NCBI GenBank assembly: GCA_031763025.1
Contig: JASSKH010000026.1
Coordinates: forward strand, 6,012,429-6,076,428
DNA: 64,000 nt
DNA from: Macrocystis pyrifera
Lineage: Eukaryota > Sar > Phaeophyceae > Laminariales > Laminariaceae
Direction of reading: 5' to 3'
In this document: positions 55,941 through 64,000 of the stretch, in pieces
How the letters are laid out: each line of letters begins with the position of its first letter
How positions within the stretch are numbered: position 1 is the first letter of the stretch
Notes under the pieces: generated by a model
What the model saw: only the letters and a program-made list of their open reading frames with translations
Told to the model about the DNA's origin: nothing
Database searches by the model: none
Made by a program: the position numbers and the translations under genes

Positions 55941-56493
55941 AATTTCCCATAATAGTTGGTCTTAGGCCATAAATCGGTCAATTCGTCGAATAATTCGAAG
56001 GTAGAAAAGTGTTGACATGATCGTATCAACAAGGGGAAGACGTTTGTGTGACACTGGTTTTGTTCTGTGAAACGTGCAAGGCTGTTATATTTAACGCCTG
56101 CCAAAGTACTATTAATAGCACAATGCTGCATTGAACTTTTTGAGCTTTTTAACAACCCTAGGGATATATTTACTACTCTGCAGACCAACGCCCAGATGGG
56201 TAGGGTGACTCGTGTACTGAGTCAAGCTGGGGAGACTATTGAGAGGTTTTAGTGGGTTCAACTCCTACACTACCTGAGTCGGGAGAAATAAAATCTAGAC
56301 TCAGTTGCCTACATCCTCGGAGTAAACCACAGTTTGATGACGGCACGGACGGTCAGAGACAGACCCGACTAAGGTGGAAGAAACGAACCGGGTTCGAACC
56401 GGTACACGAAAGCTTGAGAAATAAGTGTGGACAGGGATTTCCTCTCGCTCTCCGGGTCGCTAAAAAAAATAAAGAAAAACGTTCACGGCAATA
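55941..56493. other. No gene recognised
   Basis: Short frames; nothing recognised. Confidence 0.35.
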
Positions 56494-56762
56494 ACTTTTG
56501 CACTTTGGTTTTTGAGATATGGAAAATTAAAATTTGGCATGGTTGTGCATAATAACAAGATGAAAAAACTGACGACTGTTTTTTTTTTTTTTTCGTGAAT
56601 GAGGGAGGGTTAAAGTTGCCGAAAAAATCAGAAAAAACAGAAAAATGTATCACGAGAACCAAAAAAAAAAAACATGCGTCAGTTTTTTCATCTTGTCATG
56701 ACGCACAACCATGCCAAATTTCATTTTCCAACTCTCAAAAACCAACGTGCAAAGTGCGAAGA
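56494..56762. repeat. Inverted repeat, ~80-bp arms
   Basis: 56494-56573 (TTTTGCACTTTGGTTTTTGA, CATGGTTGTGC, CAAGATGAAAAAACTGACG) mirrors 56683-56762. The loop has T and A runs and AATCAGAAAAAAC. MITE-like. Confidence 0.75.
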
Positions 56763-56814
56763 TGTTAAGTCTCGGCTGTCGCTGGAACCAGTCCGTAGCT
56801 ATTTCGAATTTTTT

Positions 56815-57012
56815 TTTTTTTCCTTTCGATTTGTTTTATGTTTCTTTCGTTTCCTCACTTTCATCGAATGTGTCGTATGTCGGACGTGTCGTATCTGTTA
56901 GTACGATGATATGGGGCATTGCATTTGTCTACTATTAATACTCTGCTTACTCGTACTGCATAGCAATGTAGTGGTATCTCTGTGGCGTCGTTTTGTGGCC
57001 GCAGAACTTGTA
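56815..57012 (+). mobile_element. LINE 3' UTR fragment (family a), old
   Basis: CTTTCGATTTGTTTTATGTTTC, GGACGTGTCGTATC, ATGATATGGGGCATTGCAT and CTCTGTGGCGTCGTTTTGTG correspond to 17270-17430 with many changes. Ends before the terminal motif. Confidence 0.6.
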
Positions 57013-57333
57013 TACCTCCACTTATAGCAGATAGTAGCGTAGTAGGTAAGTAGCTAAAGAAGCATGATTATTGTTGCTTATTTGGGTTGATTTTAACTGA
57101 GCACAATCAAAGCAACGGGCAGGGCGGTGCTTGTTTGCTTTTTCTCAAAATACCTACCGAAATTTTGTTGATCATTCGTGCTCATTCGCTTATTTTCTAC
57201 ACTGTTTTTCATACTTCAGCGCCGCCGCGGCACTGCTGTATGCGTCCGTAAGCATGGTAGGAACAGTGGAGGCCGACCTGCTCGTCGTGGCCAAAAACAT
57301 GGATAGGGAGAAGTGGTAGGTACACGTCAACTA

Positions 57334-57463
57334 TTTCGCCGGGGTCCATATAGTAAATGGGACCTACCTGGTACGGTACACACAAAAACCTACCAGGTAA
57401 TATATTTTTATATTTTTGCTATTAATAACAATATTTTATCCTATTTTCTATGGTCCCCCGTAA
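57334..57463. mobile_element. TA-flanked MITE, copy 6 (diverged)
   Basis: CGCCGGGGTCCATATAGTAA ... TTTCTATGGTCCCCCGTAA with TA on both sides. Core longer by about 25 bp. Confidence 0.75.
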
Positions 57464-57859
57464 TAAAGCAGCTTCAGGAAACATCCTTAAAAGTCTGTGT
57501 GCCTGTGCAAAGGTTGCCTCCTTTGAGATTGTGTGCTTTTGAACACCCCCCCCCCTCCTGCCGCCTATCTATGGTGACTGCTGGCGAAGCACCTTCCGAC
57601 GATGACGGGTTGGCTCATGAGACGCGCGTGCCACAGATCCGAGTGCTGAGCGTAAGGTGGGATCTGCTGTCAATCGTGATCTTGACTCGCTATATTCGCG
57701 CTATCACCACTATTTATCAAGGTGTGTTCGCCTCTCTCATTTAGCAGATTTTTCCATGGCGTTGTAAGTACGCCCAAGCTTCCTTTCCTTCCCTCGCAAC
57801 TGAAACAGTATATTTGAGATGGTCGAACCATTTAGCCGACGCTGTTTTTGATGCAGTAG

Positions 57860-60800
57860 CGAATGGATTTCCTCCCCTACCGCTGCACTCACACAAACCC
57901 GGGTGGTGCGAGACCGGCGGAAACCTCAGCCGCCAAAAAAATAGCATGGGATGCGAGGGAGGATGCCCGACGAGTCATGCGCATTAAGGAAAAAATCGCG
58001 TGGAACAAGCTGAGGACGGCGTGCGCGAAATCGGCGAAGGGCGATTGACGCAGCGTTGCATGCCCACTTCGAAGAGTACCTTGGTGAAGCGGAGAGACTC
58101 CTCATTGACATCGACCAGCGGGGTTTCTACAAGCGCTTGAAGGGCACGGTGGGGTTGGACAGTCGAAAGGCGAGAACCGAGCACTTCGTCCGGGACGAGG
58201 ATAGCACACTTCTAAGGGACAAGATTCTTGAACGGTGGGCAGGGGTTTTCGGTACCCTCCTGTCCATAACATCGTCTGAGCTTGACCCAGCCATCAGCGC
58301 CCTATTTTCACAGCGACGGTTGGCACCATTGCTTGGAGATGAACCTACCATGCATGGACGGCATGACGGCGGTAATACGGTACCATGCATGAATGGCATG
58401 ACGGCGTCAAAACGGGGTATGTCAAGTTGGAATGCGGTGGGGCCAGACTCCCTTTCGACCGAGTCACTGAAACTCGAACACCCCGAATTCATCCGGTACT
58501 TTCGCAACTTACTTGTCAACGTGTGGAGAACGGGTGACGTCCCCCAGCGATGGAAAGATGCAACCATTGAGGTTCTTCATGAAAAGAAAGATCGCTCTGA
58601 TTACAACAACTACCGAGGCATTTCGCTATTTGCCCATACCGGCAAATTATCGCTGAAAATGGTCGCGTCCGGCCTCGGTAACTACTGCGGGGTCAAAGGG
58701 ATCCTCCCCGAGGAACAGTGCGGCTTTCGCCCAGTACAGTCAACAGACGACATGCTGTTCGGCGTGCACCGACTGCAAGAACTCGGACGAGCTAAACACA
58801 TTCCCCTGTACATGTGCCTCATCGACCTGCAGAAGGCATATGACTCCGTCGACCGAGAGCTGTTGTGGGTGGTGCTCGCACGCTTCGGCGTGCCATATAA
58901 GATGCTAACCGTTATCCGCCAGTCCCACCAAGGCACTTCAGTTCGCGTGCGTACGGACGGCGGCGAGCATTCGGAATGGTTTGACGTCGCTCAGGGGCTA
59001 CGGCAAGAATATATGCTGTCACCGCTGCTGTTCAACGTCTTCTTCGCTGTTGTGATACATGCCGCCGTGCTGGTACGCTTCAGTGAAGACCCAGATATTT
59101 TGAAGGACTTGATGCACCTCGACGAGGACCTCGGGGAGGACGGGGTGAAGGTTGACTCACTAACATGCGTGCGGAAGGCAGTATGGAGTATGCAGTACGC
59201 GGACGATGCAGGCATTGTGTCTAAGTCGGCGGAAGGCCTTGCAAAGATTATGGCCGTCATTGTGACCGTTTTCGAAGCAGCAGGCCTCACAGTATCCGAA
59301 ACGAGAACGGAGACCATGCTGCTGCGGATACCGAACCAGGCATCCCAGACCTCACCGCTCGTCATCGAAACAGCGGCACAAATGTATAGACAGACGATGC
59401 AGTTCTTGTATCTGAACGGTCTTGTCGTCGCAAGCGCTGACACTATGCCAGAATTCACACGACGGATTCGACTCGCATGGGCGTGTTACAATCGGTTCAA
59501 ACAAGAGCTGTACGATATGGAAGAAGCTCCGCTCACTCTAAAAGCTCGCATGGTGGACGTGGTGGAGACCCTGCTGTACGGGTGTGTGACGTGGACTCTT
59601 GGCCACGAGCACTCCGCTGAGCTCCAAACGGCACACCACAAACTCCTCCCACGGGTCATTGACTTCCAGCGCCGACAACGCAACGACCACCTCATGTCGT
59701 ACGCCAAGGCCATCAAGAAAGCAGGATGCGAGAGCGCCCAGACGAGCATCCCCAAAAGACACCTCCTCTTTGCGGGGACCGTACAGCGGACAACCAATGA
59801 ACGGCTGACCCGTCGGGTGATGTTTGGGACTATGGCTGATGGGGAGAACCAGGGACCAGGCCGACCAGAAGAGAACCGAGTCTAACGTCTAGCAGACGAC
59901 CTCAGGGGTTTTCAAGCCACCGAAGAGTCCACGGAAAGCTCCCCTTTTGCTATTCGGAGTAGAGACAGGATGCTATGGCCGAGGGCGGCTAAGAAGAGTG
60001 GGAAGTGGTGTCGGGGGGTCGAAGAAGCGGCGGACTGTTTCATGGCGAGGTGGTCCAAGAGATAGGCGGAGGAGCTGGCTACACCACGTAGCTTGGGACG
60101 CCAAGAGCGGCGAGATGCAAAGGAGCTGGTTGCGCCACGTAGCTCAGGACGCCAAGAGCGGTGACAAGGGGAGAGGGAGGGACAGCCGTACTGATACTGT
60201 GGTCGATGAATGCAGAAACGAAATATAGATTGGGTGGCAAGGTATCGGTTCGACTAGCCCTTGAATTCTAGTAGTTTTGTTTGGTTGTTCCTTGTTGAGT
60301 TGTTCAATGGGGGGGGGGGCGCGACAGCGGAAGACCTGCCAGTTGACACCGCTATTGACGAGTGGGGAGGAGACGAGAGAGCGTGCAGTAAGGTCCTCGA
60401 ATTGATTTTGTAGCAGAGACGGGAACCCATGTTACTATTCCCGTCTTGAGTACGATTATCTCTTTTCTTTCTGGCTTTTTGCCTCGTTGCTATCGATGTT
60501 TCCTTCCCCCCCTCGCTGTTCTTATGCCGGTATGTTCCTCTCCTTTGCGTTGCCTCGTCTGTGCCGCAGTTATCTGTTGCTTTGGAGCACGTATCCTTTT
60601 CTTCTAGCAGCCTTCCTGATTTCCTCGCATCACTCGTCTTCTGTTTCATGTAATAATTATTTGTTTGTTCGATCGTCTTTTTGTTTTATTCTCTCGTCCG
60701 GCTTGTGTTTTTGTGTTCTCGTACCCGGTACGTTGGCATTTCACTTGCGTTACCCATTAATGTGCGTTTTTTTTTTATTTACTTCTTCTGTGCCTCATAG

Positions 60801-60905
60801 TCTGTGACCACACAATTAGTATCTCTCTAGGAGAAGGAATCAGGATGGACACTGGGTGTAAAAGTGTAGTTGGGTAGAAAGAACGGTTTAACGAAGACAA
60901 GTCAC
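57860..60905 (+). mobile_element. LINE, longest copy in the window
   Basis: Upstream fragment 57863-58048 (KKIAWDAREDARRVMRIKEK, LINE-like linker), main ORF 58056-59885, C-terminal remnant to about 60065 in other frames (SGKW-C-RGVEEAADCFMARW), then a 3' UTR to GAACGGTTTAACGAAGACA near 60905. Frame changes near 58050 and 59885. No endonuclease domain upstream. Probably dead but younger than the other ORF-bearing copies. Confidence 0.75.
58056..59885 (+). CDS. LINE reverse transcriptase, 609 codons
   Basis: Open from an internal Met ([18 protein letters not shown]). RT blocks: [16 protein letters not shown] (about 127-142), [50 protein letters not shown] (catalytic Asp about 257), [36 protein letters not shown] (catalytic DD about 383-384) and [14 protein letters not shown], then the [19 protein letters not shown] region and a [12 protein letters not shown] end. 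The enzyme of this class copies the element RNA at the target site. All catalytic acids are present. The LINE N-terminus is in another frame, so the start given is only where the open frame begins. A near-repeat GGCATGACGG at 58369 and 58396 is a small internal duplication. Confidence 0.85.
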   Translation: MHAHFEEYLGEAERLLIDIDQRGFYKRLKGTVGLDSRKARTEHFVRDEDSTLLRDKILERWAGVFGTLLSITSSELDPAISALFSQRRLAPLLGDEPTMHGRHDGGNTVPCMNGMTASKRGMSSWNAVGPDSLSTESLKLEHPEFIRYFRNLLVNVWRTGDVPQRWKDATIEVLHEKKDRSDYNNYRGISLFAHTGKLSLKMVASGLGNYCGVKGILPEEQCGFRPVQSTDDMLFGVHRLQELGRAKHIPLYMCLIDLQKAYDSVDRELLWVVLARFGVPYKMLTVIRQSHQGTSVRVRTDGGEHSEWFDVAQGLRQEYMLSPLLFNVFFAVVIHAAVLVRFSEDPDILKDLMHLDEDLGEDGVKVDSLTCVRKAVWSMQYADDAGIVSKSAEGLAKIMAVIVTVFEAAGLTVSETRTETMLLRIPNQASQTSPLVIETAAQMYRQTMQFLYLNGLVVASADTMPEFTRRIRLAWACYNRFKQELYDMEEAPLTLKARMVDVVETLLYGCVTWTLGHEHSAELQTAHHKLLPRVIDFQRRQRNDHLMSYAKAIKKAGCESAQTSIPKRHLLFAGTVQRTTNERLTRRVMFGTMADGENQGPGRPEENRV

Positions 60906-60957
60906 ACATAATCACCCCCTATAAAATAGGGGGAACCCATAGGTAGGTGTCAATCAC

Positions 60958-61335
60958 AGGCCGAACATTTTTGGTACCACTGTGTGGCTCTTTCATCTTC
61001 CTGAGATAAATTTCGCTGCCTGAAGCTAAGGAACACGATTCTGAGACTGACTGTGCAACAGTAGCAGTGCACATTGTAAGTACTAAAACTACTCTCACGC
61101 GGAAAATAAGAAATAGGCCAAGTATGTATGTATTAAACAGATCATATGCCTTTTCCTTCCCACTATCTCAGGGGTGAGATGGTGACAGGACACCTCTGTT
61201 TGATTGGTTTTCCCGTCTTGAACACGTTCAGGACCAACATTGGTCTCCATGCAAGGCGCACCCATTTTCTTGATCGTCATCTTGCTGAGATGAAGATGAA
61301 AGAGCCACAAAGTGGTAACATAACGTTCGGTCCCA
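60958..61335. mobile_element. MITE-like element, ~41-bp TIRs
   Basis: Left end GGCCGAACATTTTTGG...GTGGCTCTTTCATCTTC (60960-61002) mirrors the right end GAAGATGAAAGAGCCAC...AACGTTCGGTCC (61290-61332). CACA lies on both outer sides. Interior 290 bp non-coding. Confidence 0.65.
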
Positions 61336-63185
61336 CATTAATGCTTGGTAGACGGTAATTATTTTGCTATAATTAGGGAGCTAGCTAGAAAACAGCATAC
61401 CCGGTTTTTTACGCCTACTGCTGGTACAAGGAAAGTCCGTCACGGGAAGCAACTTACACCGACAGCGCTCATCGGTCAAATCCAACCCTGTGTCGGGATA
61501 CGATGATCATGAGCGCCAGGGTGCTGTGAATTTTTGATGGTTTTGCTTTTGTGAGAAAAGGAGTGGCTTTGCGGGACAACGGAGTACTTGTATGTGCGTT
61601 GACTTTACTTCATGGAGCAGTTTGCTGTTTGTTGTTGTGTGGAATACAACGGAAATTTGTTATGGTATAGTGGGCTTTTGGCGGCGTTGACTTCTGTACC
61701 GACTCTGACTAAAATTCCGATATTTTCCGTGTGTTGGGCCAAGGTACCGAAATACAGACAACTGTGGCAGATGTTGATCTCCTCAATATTTCCGAAAAAT
61801 ATCCAGAAATGATCCTCGAAAATAGTGGCGAGGTACGCTGGAAACCTCTGAAAGAAAGCTCGGTCACATCTTTTCAAGAGAACGTCTAATGTTGAGCTCT
61901 TCGCGGGGAATGTTTGGTGAATGCAGGTATAAAAAGGAGTCTGGGCATTACTATCGATTTTTTGTGGAACGTTCAGTTTCCCAAGCAGGAACCTTGCTGC
62001 ACAATATTCCTGTTATTTCCTTCTTGCCCAGTCGGCGTAAGCAACCACAGCATCAAGCAAGTAATAATGATATTACACTGCTGAGATGTGCTGTGCCCCC
62101 CCCCAAGAAATACCTGGTAACAATCAACCAACAAGCGAGGGGATGAAACCAAAGTAGCAACCGATGCAGGGAGTGACAACATCATTTTAACAAGCTTCGC
62201 CTACTGTATAAATAGATAGCATACACGTATGCATATGATAGACAGGTAAATTTCTACCCCAGGTTATTTCCAATATGTGTTAGTGGCGGAAAATAATGGG
62301 AGGGCTTGGGGAGAGGGGGGGGGGCTGCCAGCTGTGCTGTTACACCTGTCTCTGTCGACGAGAGATATTAACAAGGAGATCTACAGTATAATATGACAGA
62401 TCATGTCACAACGCCAAGGCTCCAAATCGACCGCGAGTAGTATTACTATTTTTCGATGGACGTCGCTGCTTGTTTTACCGTCGAGCGTAGCCGCCACCAC
62501 AACGACAAATCGATTTTCGTCGACCAGCCTCACGCAGATGCATGTCAGTACAGTACGTCGCTACGTTGGCTTCGACCAGCCATCCCTACGCTACTGATAC
62601 AACACCTGTCGGTAACGTGCACGGTGTTTGGCCCGCTGCCTTGCGCATCTAAAACCAAACCAAAAACACAGTCTTATTAGTACATTTACATGCGTCTATC
62701 CGTGGCGATCTGCCCTCCCCTTTGGTTTTCAAGCATTACCCGCACCTGAACTTGTCACAGCAGCTCGTCGTCCTCAGTGTTTTTTTGCCCAACTAGATCC
62801 TCTTCATCACTAGCGCTGCTCGAGTTCGTCTAACAACGAATCCGTGATAGGCTCTCAAAATCACCTTCGGTCTGCCATTTGAGTACGAACTACCTTTCTA
62901 GCGCACAAAACTGCCGAACTCTGCCTTTCCACTCGATAACGTGTGATACTATTATTTAGTAATCTCTGCGCCCACGTCCCTGCTACCATGTCGAAGAAGA
63001 CCAATTCGATATTGTCTCGCGATGGGCATAGTTAACACCGCCCTCGTTCAGTGCTCGGCTATGTACAGGTGTTGAACGATGTGCCATACCATCGTCGGCG
63101 GTGGGAAACGGAAACCGAATGCCGACGCCAACTATTGCCTTCTCATCGTAGCCCGAACATCAGCCATGACCCAGGCTGATGCAAG
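61336..63185. other. No gene recognised
   Basis: Frames up to 90 codons on both strands, none familiar. 61612-61877 is open on both strands, which argues against either. No repeat from the rest of the window recurs here, so this is the most unique-looking DNA in the window. Confidence 0.4.
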
Positions 63186-63728
63186 CTAGAAAGGGAGCCG
63201 GATGCCTTCGTCGTCCAGTATGAGCGTTGGAGACACGTGCCTGCCAAGATGTGCGTTCCCCGCGCGGTGTCCACGCCGAAAGCGGCGAAGCGTGCTAGCA
63301 GCGCTTACAAGTGGCGGTACGTCGTAGATTAAAACGTGTGGTCTTTGTTTGGGCTCGACTGGAAGCGCTTGCACTAAGCGCGGTCGCGGTCGCGGCCGTA
63401 TCGGCCATGCCACAAGGTGGCGAAAGTCCAGCCACGGGGGCCCAACAGACCCCCCTTTATCAGTGTTGTGATGTCGGCATGTACGGACGATGCGTGTGCT
63501 GGAGAAGAAGATGATATTATGTTCCGAAAGTTGTGCCTGCGAGAACGCGTCCCATCGGTAAGGATGAATCGCGTCGCGCGAGGATCCGCTTCGGTGCGCC
63601 GTGGGAAACTCGTGTACACTTACATAAGATACAGCGTACGTCATCACGTAGTGTGTGTGCCAGGAAAGCTCCCTGCTGCGGATGGTCCCGCAAATCACCA
63701 CGACCTCCGCCCAGTGTTTTGGCGGCAC
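63186..63728 (-). CDS. Hypothetical ORF, 180 codons
   Basis: An open frame on the minus strand with basic/Pro-Arg-rich composition (RPRPRPRLVQALP). No domain, signal peptide or membrane segment that I recognise. It overlaps other open frames (63417-63773 plus, 63517-63897 minus), so it may be chance in GC-rich DNA. Kept only because it is the longest frame in the non-repeat right end. Confidence 0.2.
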   Translation of the reverse strand: MPPKHWAEVVVICGTIRSRELSWHTHYVMTYAVSYVSVHEFPTAHRSGSSRDAIHPYRWDAFSQAQLSEHNIIFFSSTRIVRTCRHHNTDKGGSVGPPWLDFRHLVAWPIRPRPRPRLVQALPVEPKQRPHVLIYDVPPLVSAASTLRRFRRGHRAGNAHLGRHVSPTLILDDEGIRLPF

Positions 63729-64000
63729 TGCTGTACAACAGTAGTGCCGCGCTCTTACATACGAGTACGGTAATTAACCTCGGGGCCAGACTATTTTCCA
63801 TCAACCGGACCCACTTACCTACACGGTAGCGAGCGATGAGGCGATACGACAAAATCAGACGTCGAGAATCACGACGAAGGCGAGAGGGCATACGCAAAGC
63901 AAGTCCGGGATGTCTGTCTGCACTCGGTGCCTATGCGAGCGCACAGCTAAAGCAGCCGATATAAGATGCTTCAAAAGCGGTGAGATAAGATGCATCTCGC

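Noticed and set aside
61612-61877. Gene on either strand
   Set aside because: Open on both strands over the same stretch, no recognisable residues or introns, and no support for either direction.

Overview
The window is a eukaryotic, repeat-dominated nuclear segment. I found no host gene that I can defend. There are no operons, ribosome-binding sites or bacterial features. There are non-LTR retrotransposons (LINEs), a tRNA-derived SINE family, chromodomain-bearing Ty3-type and Ty1/copia-type LTR elements, several inverted-repeat (MITE-like) families, a short-period satellite and long microsatellites. A TTAGGG-type tract inside one repeat and the style of the retroelements would fit an alga or another protist with a repeat-rich genome, perhaps a brown alga. 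That placement is inference and is weak.

Layout. 1-2920: end of a broken Ty3 chromovirus. 3.5-6 kb: CTG-rich interspersed repeat. 6.8-9.8 kb: chromovirus LTR remnants, then a 5'-truncated LINE 3' end. 11.7-16.1 kb: a 43-bp satellite, small tandem duplications, SINEs and a 317-bp (TTA)n. 16.4-19 kb: two LINE 3' ends tail to tail, forming a hairpin, with SINEs beside them. 21.6-28.7 kb: a nest in which a LINE 3' end holds a TIR element with telomere-like repeats, which holds a complete-looking LTR element (identical 810-bp LTRs) and a second LINE 3' end. 29-38 kb: LINE tails, SINEs, MITEs and an inverted repeat around a 271-bp (AC)n. 38.3-44 kb: AT-rich palindromic repeats and a copia element. 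44.1-45 kb: LINE fragment. 45.06-54.94 kb: a very large palindrome whose two arms have collected different insertions. 55.4-61.3 kb: inverted-repeat elements, a MITE and the largest LINE open reading frame. 61.3-64 kb: nothing recognised.

How the parts relate. Almost everything can be placed in relative time by what is inserted in what. Target-site duplications are readable for several insertions: TTCGG, ATTAC, ATACC, CTTTC, TA for the MITE, and about 27 bp for one SINE. In four cases the matching empty site is present elsewhere in the window. Repeated production of inverted duplications (at least seven, from 80 bp to about 2.6 kb of arm) is the most striking property of the region.
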